NCBI GenBank assembly: GCA_963932465.1
Contig: OZ010800.1
Coordinates: forward strand, 91,900,307 to 91,964,306
Origin: Maratus speciosus
Taxonomy: Eukaryota > Arthropoda > Arachnida > Araneae > Salticidae
DNA length: 64,000 bases
Direction of reading: 5' to 3'
Shown: positions 11,671 to 23,126 of the stretch, one piece after another
Numbering within the stretch: position 1 is the stretch's first letter
How the letters are laid out: the number at the start of each line of letters is the position of its first letter
Translations under genes and position numbers: made by a program
Notes under the pieces: model-generated
The model's input: only the letters and a program-made list of their open reading frames with translations
Databases searched by the model: none
What the model was told of the DNA's origin: nothing

Positions 11671-13554
11671 TGAATTCTGCAATATTTTTGGCTATGATTC
11701 TTTTCAATAATGACATGTTTTATTAGCAGGAGAAGTACGATTTTTATTTTGTTATGATTAATTTTTGAAAGTTTTATAATTAAATAAAATGTAATATGCA
11801 ACAATATTTTTTAAAAATAATACTTTTTTATTTAAAATATTTTGCATGTAATTATCAATTAAATAAATTGAGCTGATCTACAATTTTTGTTATATTTTCT
11901 GGACATTATCAGGAATATATATATGTGTGTGGCAGAAAGAAAACTTCGCCATTCTTTTCCGTAATAAAGAAAACTGAAAGAAAGAAAAAAAGTATTCATA
12001 TAAGAATTATAAAAGAAATTACCTTCATATCCATGGTTTAATATTTAGAAAATAAATAAAAATGTAAAATTAAATTAAAGTAAAAAAAAAAAATATATTA
12101 TAAATCGTTAGCTGCATAAAGTTTCAAATTTAGGTTTTAGAGAATGAGACTGATAAAAATAAAATTCCTTTTAATGGTTGTGCAGTTTAAAATAAATAAA
12201 TAAATAAAAAATAAAAATCGTTATCTTTTCAGAAAAAAATGAGAAATGAAGAAAGCAAATACCGTAGTAAATAAAAATAAATGCTTTACCAAGTATTTGT
12301 AGGTAAATTTCTGATAAAATGCAAGCGTAATTGGTTATAAATTATAAACTTAAAAATCTTTCACTTCATTGAATAGGTTAGACTGACAGCGCTCTCTATC
12401 GCCTTAAAGAAATAGGAATCACTTATGCAACATACAAATTTGTCACGATTTTAATAATTAATTTAAAAGCAACTAATTAAAAATTCAAGAAATTTTCTAA
12501 TGGAACATTTAAGTTATTTACCGTTAAATGTTGACGGGCACTATCTACTATTTCATAATGTTTAACATTATTAAAATATACCGAAAGTGATTTTTCCCTG
12601 TAGACCATAATGTAACAGAATAGTTTTGAGTGCCTCTGTAAATGAACTATGTATGGCACAAACTTCATTTTCAATACCGAACATGCCATAGAAAACATCA
12701 ATAACGTATACCATTTACATGTCAATCTCAGTATACATACGAGATTTAGATACAGGAGAGACAGACGGCAAACGACAAACTGATGTCGTAAACACTTTTA
12801 TACTATGTTAGACAGTGTTAAAAAGGTTGAAATAATTTTATGACTTGCGATATTCGTTTATAAATAAGCATTTATTTTTAAAGTTAACAAATGTAAATAA
12901 TTAATAGGATCAATATTTTCTTTATATTGGGACGTAGATTATGCTTAGAATATTATTTTAATTCAATCACACTGTAATGTCTTGTAATGTTTATTTTTTT
13001 AACACCGTATTTCAGACTCAAACACTCAGAAACTTTTAGGATTATTACTAGTCAATAATTTAGGAAAGAGACCATCGTAAATGCTTCTGTGCTTAGATGA
13101 GTACACACATGAGTCTATTAGATGAAACTAACACCTTGGGTGTGGAGGTTTTTTTTATTATTATCTACCCTACATATATAACATCCTAATGAAACGACTG
13201 AATTGAAACGGATTAATGTAACGATTCTATGAAACGACTGATTAAACAACTGATTACGTTTCACGGCGATTTCTCCTAAAATATGGAATACTTTGCGATG
13301 AAATTAACACCAAAAAGTCCTTCCGGCCAGTGCCGGGAGGAAGAGGTAGCTTTCATATGCCTTATTTTAAAAAAGACAACTTATATCATTCAAACATACG
13401 AAGCTCAATTTAATGGAAACCAAATATAGGAGATTCAATACTAATTTTTATCAATATAATGAATGAGAATTTCGCGAAATTAGTCAGCTTTATCCAAGCT
13501 GCTTTTCTTTAAAGTAACTTATATTTGGCTGCCAAATTCGGCGATTTCTTAAAA
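11671..13554. other. AT-rich region, no recognised gene
   Basis: Short A-rich and (TAAA)n-like runs occur near 12080-12215. No coding frame longer than 82 codons exists and none has a domain. A mixed-composition block at 13255-13345 is unexplained. Confidence 0.5.
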
Positions 13555-15310
13555 GGCCTGCCATTTTAAGACAACATGGTGGATGAGGCTAACCAGTGAA
13601 CTTGGTCGAGACCTTAGTAATTGCTGAGCACATGCTCACTCACATCGGAATCGGTTGATACATACGAGTGCTGTCGCATGCAAAAAATCAGATTTTTCAA
13701 AATGTCACCCACAATAGAAATTGAAACTGCTATATCTGAGCCATTTTTTAAGGTAAAGACAAACAAAAAATGCTCCTGAATCCTTATATCAAGGTCAAAT
13801 TTTTAAGAAAGAAACCTTTTTCAATTTCAAATTTTTTTGCACCTCACTTTAAATATATATATATTTTTTAATTTAATGGCCGCCATTTTGAAACAAGATG
13901 GCTGATGAATCTGGCCAGCGAACTTGGTCGAGGTATTGATGTATACTATCCACATGCCTTCTTACATCGAAATAGGCGAATACGTGTGTTATCGCGTGAC
14001 AAATACAAGATCGTTTCAAAATGTTAGCCATGCTAGAAATTCAAAGTGCTATAATTCAAATATTTTTTTAAGATATAAACAAAAGAACAAATTTTCAGAA
14101 ACAAAAACTGCTCCGGAATCTTTGTATCAAGGCCAAACACATAAAAAAAAATCTTTTTTCATTTTCAAATTTTTTAATACCTCATTTTAAATTTTAAATT
14201 AAATTTATTTTTAAATGACAACCCTTTTGAAACAAGATGGCGAATGAAGCTGGCCAACGAACTCGGTCGAGACATTGGTATGTACTATGTACAGACCAAG
14301 TTACATCCAAATCGGTTCATAACTACGCTTGTTATCGCGTGACAAAAATCAGGTCGTTTTAAAATGTCAGCCACAATAGAAATTCAAAATGCTATAACTC
14401 AGCCATTTTTTAAGATATAGGCGAAACAAAAACTGCTCCCAAATCTTTTTATCAAGGTCAAACACATAAGAAGAAAATATTTTTTTCAATTTTCAATTTT
14501 TTGGTACCACATTTCAAATTTAATTTTTTTCTTTAAAATTTAAATGGCCGCCATTTTTAAACAAAATGGCGGATGAATCTGGCCAACGAACTCGGTCGAG
14601 ACATTGGTATGTACTATGTACGCACCGAATTACATCGAAATCGGTTCATAAATACGCCTTTTATCGCGTGACAAAATTCAGGACATTTCAAAATGCCAGC
14701 CACGCTAGAAATCCAAAATGCTATAACTCAGCCATTTTTTAAGATATAGACGAAAAAAAAAACTGCTCCCGAATCTTTTTATCAAGGTCAAACACATAAG
14801 AAGAAAATATTTTTTCAATTTTCAATTTTTTGGTACCACATTTCAAATTTAATTTTTTCTTTAAAATTTAAATGGACGCCATTTTTAAACAAAATGGCGG
14901 ATGAAGCTGGCCAACGAACTCGGTCGAGACATTGGTATGTACTATGTGCGTGAATTACATCGAAATCGGTTCATAAATACGCCTTTTATCGCGTGACAAA
15001 ATTCAGGACGTTTCAAAATGCCAGCCACGCTAGAAATTCAAAATGCTAAAACTCAGCCATTTTTTAAGATATAGACGAAACAAAAACTGCTCCGAAATCT
15101 TTGTATAAAGGTCAAATACATAAGAAATTTTTTTTTTACCATTTTTAATTTTTTGGTACCACACTTCAAATTTTAAATTTTTTTAAAATTTTTAAATGGC
15201 CGTCATTTTGAAACAAAACGACGGATGAAGCTGGCCAACGAACTCGGTCGAGACATTGGTATGTACTATGTATGCACCGAATTACATCGAAATCGGTTCA
15301 TAATTGTGAG
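13555..15310. repeat. Six-copy tandem array, unit about 322-339 bp
   Basis: The word CGAACT(T/C)GGTCGAG marks each unit. Its CT(T/C)GGTCGAG part starts at 13601, 13923, 14262, 14591, 14919 and 15243, giving spacings of 322, 339, 329, 328 and 324. Each unit begins with a small hairpin in which GGCCGCCATTTT is followed after a few bases by AAAATGGCGG or a variant. It continues with a block containing AAATCGGTTCATAA and CGCGTGACAAAA, and ends AT-rich. The last copy is cut short near 15310. Units 3-5 are the most alike. There is no coding potential. Confidence 0.9.
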
Positions 15311-15795
15311 AGTTAGAGTGTGACATAGGTCATATATATATATATATATATTTTGAACGGAGGGTGCTAACGGGGTCTGGGGGTCATGATCGATGAAAAT
15401 ATACCAAAATTTTTTGAAATCGCTTTCCTCCGAACGGCTGCAATAGGTAGCTTTTTGTAATGAAAGCTACCTAAAATCCGTATTGATCGACAGATCTCAA
15501 AACTGGTATTAGAATTTTAAAATTAGAATTAGTTTTCGAAATATTATTTTTTTTTCAAATTTTAAATGCTTTTTTCTAATGATGGCAACTCAAATTTTAA
15601 TCGTAACAGATTTTTTTTCATATTTTAGAAAAGGTTATTTTAAATTACATAAAGGGGAGGAGATATTTATAAGCACTGATGATGAGGCTTTAGAGGTTTC
15701 GAAATAGCTATATACTTTTTAAAATTATTTACATTTGTGTTTTAAATACGTTGTTTCTCTCTTTTTAATCTTTTTAAAATTTTAAATTAATTTGG
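15311..15795. other. Spacer with (TA)n and a small hairpin
   Basis: A (TA)n run lies at about 15332-15351. A perfect 9-bp hairpin, GGTAGCTTT ... AAAGCTACC, lies near 15446-15473. No gene is seen. Confidence 0.5.
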
Positions 15796-16750
15796 CGACA
15801 AGTTTGGCCTCCCTTAAATGTTACTTTTATTCATAATTCAATTTGTATTCCATTATCATTTTATTTAATACAAAATTTTCATTTAAAATTGAAACCTTTA
15901 ACATAAATGGCTTTTACTTCATTCTTTCTTTTTAAACAAAACGAAAAGAAAAATATTAGACACAGATGTCATATACGCAACGGGGTACCTAATTGGCGCC
16001 AAAATGGCACTATTTTGCCTGACATGGTAACCCGGCTGTTGTTGCTTATTTATTAATAAATGTTTATTTGAATTTATTTTCTTTTTATTTACACAAACTG
16101 TTGTAAATTGTTTTGTTCTATAGTTATTAATTATTTTTTTATTATTTATTGTTAGTTCATTTTAAAAATAACAGAACGTAACTTAAAAATACATATGTAA
16201 CAGGTATTTGAAAACGAGGTTTTCGCCAAATTGTCGTATAAAAAAAAATCACACCAAACCCGGTGCATATGTGAAAATGCAACAAATCATGAGATTTAAT
16301 TTCCACTTCAATGCATCGTTTTAATGTTATTACTTCTCCCGTCGACCAATTTCGCCAAATTATATAAATAGCCAAATTATACAAATTGACATTTTTTTTT
16401 TAAATAACAAAAGAACAAATAAATTAGTATAACATTAATAAAAATACAAATAAAACGTCGAAATAAAAATCACTTGATGGCTTGAACATGTGTAACTTCC
16501 TTAAAGTGAAGTGAATGTGACATTTACGACCAACCATTATTGGCATTTAATCTTATCTTGACGACAAATTTTTGGTCAATGGGATAACCAAGTAGCACAG
16601 TTTTAATTTACAACTCGAAAAATTAAAACAAATGCTAACTGGCGAGTTTTTAAAAAAAGCTATTGGCGAGATTTTCACCCGGCTAACATAAAAGTACCAG
16701 GAATTCTTTGCAATCATGGCAACTTTTATGTAGTTTTATTCGAAAAAATA
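15796..16750. repeat. Dispersed repeat, copy 1 (blocks shared with 48.1-49.1 kb)
   Basis: Three blocks recur near 48.1-49.1 kb: a GCGAC-AGTTTGG-CTCCCTT block at 15796, a block from CATATACGCA-CGGGGTAC to TTTGTTCTATAGTTATTAAT (15969-16130), and GCAATCATGGCAACTTTTAT with its flank (about 16600-16750). Block order differs between the two loci. The gap 16750-18536 that follows has no recognisable gene; a TTAA-CCCTTTCACGG end-like motif at 17232 has no partner. Confidence 0.7.
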
Positions 16751-18536
16751 ATTTTGATTCATTAATCAAAATGGAAATCTTTCTTTTGAAAATGGAAGGA
16801 ATCAGCCCGTTGTTTATGGCAGTTACATGGCTTGGACTATCATAATGTAAACGAAATAATGGCGATAGAATAATATTCGGAGACTTATCACACCTGTGGC
16901 TGGATAACATTAAAGTACAAAATGGCCGCCTGGAACATAAAAAGGAAAGGGATCCACCTGGAGCTGTTGATAATAGTCACATGACTTAGGCTATTATTAT
17001 ACAGATTGATTTCAATTCTAAAAACAGCGCAAAGAATAAGATTTCCTAACAATTAAAAATTTATTTTCACATGACTATTAAAAACAGAAAAAAAAAAACT
17101 TTAAAATTACTAATAAATGAGTACGTGTTAAAAGCAGGAAAATATTGAAAATTATGTCTTGAAAATTGTATTTACACGTGAGTATTAAAAGGGAAAGGAA
17201 ACTTTAAAATGATAAATAAATTAATATACGTTTAACCCTTTCACGGACAAAGCACTTCTATTCGTAAAATATTGAAATCATGGGATGGCACCAGAATTTA
17301 CAAACAAATTTCGAAATACAAAAATGCTTTTGTCACTTACTTAATAAAAGGGAAATTTTCATCCCAATATTCTGGTGCTAATGTGTCATTTAAGAATTAA
17401 AATTAAGTGGTCCAAAAATGAACCACCGCCCTTGAAGGGGTGGAATTGGTTGATAAAGGCAAGGGAATGAAATCGATGGAAGTTTCTCCATTAAGAAATA
17501 ATGTTTCAGATTAGACTCTTATGTTTATATTAGCAAAACAACAACAACAACTAAAAATTAAATAAAAAAAAATCAAAAAACCCGACTGCGTAATAAGCAA
17601 ACTAATTAATTATTTCTCATCAATGTGAAAATATTTTTTATATTACATACCTATTTTTTTATTTATTTATTTACTTGTATTGATGACTTTTTAGTTGTGT
17701 TTAATTCTTAGTTCCTATCTATAAACACTGTTTTGATGAGGCCTATAGATGTCTATGAAGGTTACAGTTGCAGTAAAGCTAGAGATCTTACCTAAACAAC
17801 TTCGATGTTGTGCAATATTTAAACGGAGCTTCTGACTGTAAAACAGTCAGTGAAACATCGTCTTCATTTTGAAAGACCTATCCAATGATATGCCACTCAT
17901 TATGGTGCGTAAGAAATTTTTTCGCCTCTACCGCCATTTTGTATTTTACGGCCGCCATTTCAAATTGATAAAAACAAAGCCTAGCTTATAACCATCGGGC
18001 GCTTAAGACAAATAGATAAAGACCTCATTCATTAAAAGCTATCCAGCCGTTGGGATGTTTCGAGGGTATCAAGAAATCCACATACCCAGATATGCATGAA
18101 CCACATAAACCTTCTTGGCAGTCGGGTAAAAACGATTCACCACCTTTCCATAATACGTTCCGATATAAGAGATAAAGATACTAATTGTATGATAGTGAAG
18201 TAAAATTAGAATAAAAATTATGTCCAAGAAACCTACCAGTCTGGAAGCTGTTAAAAGTTTAGAGATCGAAAATTTTCTTGGGAAAAGTCCCATGCATTTC
18301 CTTTTTGTCATAAGGCGTAGAAACACAAAATCATGACGTCGCGCGCTCTCTGGCCAATGCGAGAATAAAGGGTACGCGAAAAACTACTCCACAATTTGGA
18401 ACGGATGCAATTTGTAGTAAAAAATACACCAGCGCTTGGAATAAAAAAAAGTAAAAAGAAAAAAGAAATTGCTATTTTAAAACCATTCGAATTCACACTA
18501 AATAATAGAAATTGTCATAAATCATGATACAATTTA
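16751..18536. other. AT-rich region without recognised gene
   Basis: Open frames of 60-85 codons (for example 18069-18326 on the minus strand) carry no domain and overlap one another, so I do not call them. A GCCGCCATTT word at about 17950 resembles the tandem array at 13.6 kb but is isolated. Confidence 0.5.
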
Positions 18537-18541
18537 GGAAT
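18537..18541. repeat. Target site duplication of the copia element, left
   Basis: GGAAT, identical to 23042-23046 on the other side. Five base pairs is the usual Ty1/copia duplication length. Confidence 0.9.
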
Positions 18542-18791
18542 TGTTGAAATAAATAAAAGGCAGACATAAAGGCGTGGATCGAATTGAGTATATTTGAAAT
18601 TAACAAGACAATTACACAAACATACTGAAAGAAAACAGAAAATTTACAGGTATTTATAGATTTTGCAATCCCCATGTTGGGGAATTGGCGGCCGTGAAAG
18701 AAAGCTTCATTAAACAACCAATCACAAGAAACATAGTTGTACAAAAAGAAATTAATAAGAATTTAATGTAATGCTATGATTATTTTCAACA
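18542..18791 (-). repeat. copia 3' LTR
   Basis: On the minus strand it begins TGTTGAAAATAATC and ends ...TTTCAACA, with TG...CA ends. It is 250 bp long and nearly identical to 22777-23041. It lacks the 15-17-bp tandem duplication present in the other LTR. Confidence 0.92.
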
Positions 18792-18874
18792 CCCGCCCAT
18801 AATCTAGCATTACATCAGAAAACAAAGAAATTTCTTGAAATCAATCATTAATAAAATATGACACAATTTAAACA

Positions 18875-21800
18875 TTACTTGTACAAACAACAAAGAAATA
18901 ATAGTTCATAAAATTTAACTTTAGGTAATGCCTTTGTAAATAAATCAGCAATTTGCATATTCGTAGGAACATATTAAATTTTGATGTTATTTTCTTTTTT
19001 AATATTGCGAACAAATTTCAATTTGATATCGATGTGTTTCATTCTACCATAATTACTCTCATTACTGATACATTTTATACATGATTATTTATCCTCAAAA
19101 ATTACTAAATCCTTATTATTTACAATTTCACTAGCAATATTTTTAAACCATAACAAGTCTTGCAAACTTTTAGTTAAAGCAATGACTTCAGTTTCAGTTG
19201 ACGATAAATCAACTGATTTTTGTTTATTACAACTACACAGAACAGGCATGTTACAAAACATTAAAATATAACCTGTTACTGATTTGCGGTCATTTGTGTT
19301 AGCCCCCCAGTCAGCATCAACATACATAGATAATTTAGGATCAGAATTTTGCTTTTTATACACAAGTTTTAAAGACAATGTTTCTTTTAAATATCTTAAG
19401 ATTTTCTTAAGTGCTTTCCATGCAATTTCAGTAGGATTTTCTTGCAATTGACTTAAACAGTTAATAGCATACAAAATATCAGGTCGAGAAATATAAGCTA
19501 AATATAATAAACAACCTACAAGTTTACGATATGGACCATTAAAAGGTTTACCACTTTTGAAATCAGGGGACTTAGGGGGTGGACTTAGGAGAAATAGGAA
19601 TGTCACTGGGTTTACAATCTAGCATATTAAACTTACTTAACAATTTAATTATGTAAGACTCTTGATTCATTATTAAACTATCAGAATTGAATTTCATTTG
19701 CATACCTAGAAATTCTGAAACACTTTCCGATTTTGACATATGAAACTCTTTATATAATAGGGAAATAACTACATTAGTTTCATTTACATCTGAACCTGCA
19801 ATTAACATATCATCTACATACAAAGCAATAATTATTTTATGATCATTATTATACCGAATAAAAATACAAGGTTCATTATCACAAGATTTAAAATTTAACT
19901 TTGAAATAAATTCATGAAATCTTTCAAACCATTGTCGTGGGGCTTGCTTTAGACCATATAAACTTCTTTTAAGTTTACACTTTCGCCCACTTTTATCATC
20001 ATAGCCTTGCGGCTGATCCATAAAAACAAGTTCATTTAACTTACCATTCAGGAACGCTGTTTTAACATCTAACACAAATGCATATAAGTCTTCATTTAAA
20101 AACAAAATAAGAACCAAACGTAAAGCAGGCCTACTTATTACAGGGGAAAAGGTTTCACTACAGTCTAGCCCTTCTTTTTGCATAAATCCACGAGCTACGA
20201 GTCTCGCCTTATGTCGACCATCTCTTTCAATGGTAAATACCCATTTGCAGGAAATAGGTCGTTTGTCAGGTGGTAATTTTTCAAGATCCCAGACATCGTT
20301 GATTTTCATACTTTCAATCTCCACGTCCATAGCTTCTTTCCACAAGCGTTGTTCATCACTAGGGATGGATTTGATATCACCAAACGTTAATGTTTCTTGT
20401 TGGCAAAGTAATGCTTCGTAAACTTCAGGATCTGGATACCGTACATGTTGCTTTTTAAATCTTTCAGATTTTCTTGTTTTGTCTTCTTTCTCTTCAAGAT
20501 CCTCTAATTCATCACTCGTATTTTCTAGAACATCTGGATGAATTTCATTATCGACTGGTTCTGAATTTTCTAGACTGTATTGTTTCGACTGAACATTTTC
20601 CTTTTTCTCATCATCGAATTTCACATTTCTTGATACAGTTATGCGTTTCGTTTCAGGATCTAGTAATCTATATCCCATTGAAGAATAACCAATGAAGATC
20701 ATTTGTTTAGACCTATCGTCAAGCTTCTTTCGATGAACGGAAGAAATTAACATGTAAGTACTGCATCCAAAAACACGCATGTGCTTGAAATCGGCTTCTT
20801 CTCCATATTTCAGGAAGTACGGAGTTTTGTTCTCAATAGGGCTGCTTGGCATTCGGTTTTTCAAGTAAGCTGCTGAAAGGATAGCTTGACCCCAAAAAGG
20901 CTTTGGTAAATTTGATTCAGAAATCAAAGCACGTCCTATATTCAGAAGCGCCCTATTGCAGCGTTCAGCTGCTCCATTCAAAGATTGCGTGTATGGAGGA
21001 GCGGGACCGATCCCTATACCAAGATCTGTAGTACAATTCACTAAATCATTAGAGAAATATTCCTTCCCGTTATCACATCTAATTTTCTTCACTGTAGGGT
21101 TGAATTTTAAGAACATTTTAAATTCTTCTGAGACTTCACTTTTATGTTTCAGTAAACGTACTTCAGTAAAACGAGAAAAATCATCGATAAGAGTCATAAA
21201 ATAGCACTCGCCAGAAAAAATTGTCGGAAAAATAGGTCCACAAATGTCACTATGAATCAAAGTCATTGGCTTGGTTTCTCTTTTTCTGGGTCCTCTTCCC
21301 ATTGGTGTTGCACTCTGTTTTGCCGGAGCACAAATATCACAAAAAGAATCAGGTTCCGGAAGCTTCATATCTTTCAATACTTTGTCACTCGGATGACCAA
21401 GTCTGCGATGCCAGATATCACAATGATTTTCCTTTGAAGGAAGAACGGTTTCGTAAACAGGGACAAAGTCACTTACGCATTGTCCATTCAAATCACGTTC
21501 ACCAAAGTAAAAACGGTTTCTCCCTTTTTCGATAAATACTTTTTGATTCTTGAAAATAACTGTATAATTTGCACTTTCAATTTTCCTAACGAAAATGAGT
21601 TGCCCGTTTAAGTCTGGAACATAAAGCACATCCTTTAAAGTAATTTCCATTCCATTTGACAGTTTTCCATTAATATTTCCAATACCTTTGATTTCAAGAT
21701 TCGTTGTTTTCTATGCGCATTTAATTGTTCCTGAAGAAGGTACTAAGGATGCGAAATAATTCTCTTTAGAACACATATGGGAAGTTGCTCCGGAATCTAC

Positions 21801-22640
21801 TATAAATTCATTCTTTTTAATGCTTCCAGCAACGAAAGAAACAGCTGAAGAGGCAAATTTTTCTTCATTTGAATTTTTAACAGTTTTACAGTTACGTTTT
21901 ATGTGTCCGGATTTTCCACAAGAATGGCAAGTAATTTTTTTTCTACAATATTTCGCTGTATGCAATTTACAGTTGCAAATTTTGCAAAAGAATTCTTTGC
22001 GAGTCGACACAATGCTCATGATAATACTGCATTTGCTCATTGAGCAGCCTTAGTATATACTTTTTCTTTCTTTAAATCCAAAAGAAGTGCTTCAGCATCT
22101 AATAATCTTTGTGTCACGAAATCTAATGTCAAAATAGAATTCGGTTGGTTTCCTAAAGCAATCTTAACATTTTCAAATTCCTAAGGCAATGACATCAAAA
22201 TATAAACAATAGTATCCGTTTCATTAACTTCTGCCCCAGACAGCTTAAGATCCGAAATTAATTTATTTATTTCATCAATGTGATTTCTCATAGAAACTGT
22301 ACGATCTTTCTTAATCGTTGCCAATCTCTTCCGAATTAAAATTTGATTCACTGCACGCTTTGTATCATAAGTGCGTTCTAATTTATTCCAAATTTTATGA
22401 GCTGTATTTTCATCTTGAAGTGACGCAAGAACATTATCACTTAATAATGATAATAATAAAGCGTAAGCCTTTTTTTGCTTTCAAGACATCGGCGGCATTG
22501 TCTGGATCCGCTTCATTTTCCAGGAATTTTTCCAATTCCTTAGCAGAAAAAATTGCCGTTACTCTTCGTTTCCATACCGAAAAAACTTTTCCATCACCTT
22601 CAAAAAGAGGGATGCCGTAAAGATCTTTTGAAGAATCCAT
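18875..22640 (-). pseudogene. gag-pol: copia gag-pol polyprotein, disrupted
   Basis: The ATG at 22640 starts a copia-type gag (MDSSKDLYGIPLFEGDG). A shift at an A-run near 22465 ends that frame after 67 codons; further gag sequence follows in another frame with a stop near 22185. At 22040-21711 come a zinc knuckle (CHSCGKSGHIKRNC) and the protease motif FIVDSGATSHM, ended by one in-frame TAG. A 692-codon frame (21650-19572) then carries the GAG-pre-integrase motif (HRRLGHPSD), the integrase core (DNGKEYF and GAAERCNRAL) and reverse transcriptase with YVDDM. A frame change near 19575 leads to RNase H (YVDADW, SSTETE). After a stop at 19085 the C-terminal HIDIK and IADLFTKAL are still readable to 18875. 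A full copia polyprotein is about 1,300-1,400 residues; all domains are present but interrupted. Confidence 0.93.
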
Positions 22641-22776
22641 TCTGCTCGATAAAATATATAAAAAAGAAAGATAAAATCTTTTTCACTCAAAATCCCAGCA
22701 GAAATGAAAAACAGAACGATAACGGCGTCAGTATGTCTCGCAGCTCATTTCAACACTTGCTAGAACCACGCTCTGC

Positions 22777-23041
22777 TGTTGAAAGAAATAAAAGGCAGAC
22801 ATAAAGGCGTGGATCGAATTGAGTATATTTGGTTAACAAGACAATTTGATTAACAAGACAATTACACAAACATACTGAAAGAAAACAGAAAATTTACAGG
22901 TATTTATAGATTTTGCAAGGCCCATGTTGGGGAATTGGCGGCCGTGAAAGAAAGCTACATTAAACAACCAATCACAAGAAACATAGTTGTACAAAAAGAA
23001 ATTAATAAGAATTTAATGTAATGCTATGATTATTTTCAACA
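22777..23041 (-). repeat. copia 5' LTR
   Basis: It has the same ends as the 3' LTR and is 265 bp long. The extra length is a short tandem duplication of TTAACAAGACAATT with its linker (about 22830-22860). As the 5' LTR it would hold the promoter; no promoter motif is claimed. Confidence 0.92.
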
Positions 23042-23046
23042 GGAAT
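23042..23046. repeat. Target site duplication of the copia element, right
   Basis: GGAAT immediately after the 5' LTR, matching 18537-18541. Confidence 0.9.
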
Positions 23047-23126
23047 AAACTAAAATCTTTATATTTAAATAATTTTCGTAATATAATAATTAATTTAAAG
23101 AGAATTTAATAGAATTAATGACAGGT

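Larger units (their letters stand above)
18542..23041 (-). mobile_element. Ty1/copia LTR retrotransposon, complete but mutated
   Basis: A 4,500-bp element with two LTRs, 5-bp target duplications and one long gag-pol region reading right to left. Its domain order is gag, zinc knuckle, protease, integrase, reverse transcriptase, RNase H. Integrase before reverse transcriptase defines Ty1/copia. The LTRs differ by about four substitutions and one 15-bp indel, so insertion was recent in genomic terms. Just inside the 3' LTR, on the minus strand, is a short G-rich tract (ATGGGCGGG) that could be the polypurine tract. The primer-binding site beside 22776 was not matched to a tRNA. Several stops and frame changes indicate it is no longer autonomous. 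Confidence 0.95.

Noticed and set aside
17232..17250. TTAA followed by CCCTTTCACGG, like a piggyBac-type end
   Set aside because: No inverted partner with TTAA was found within the following few kilobases.
20230..21535. Several plus-strand frames of 61-89 codons
   Set aside because: They are antisense to the copia polyprotein and mirror its codon structure.
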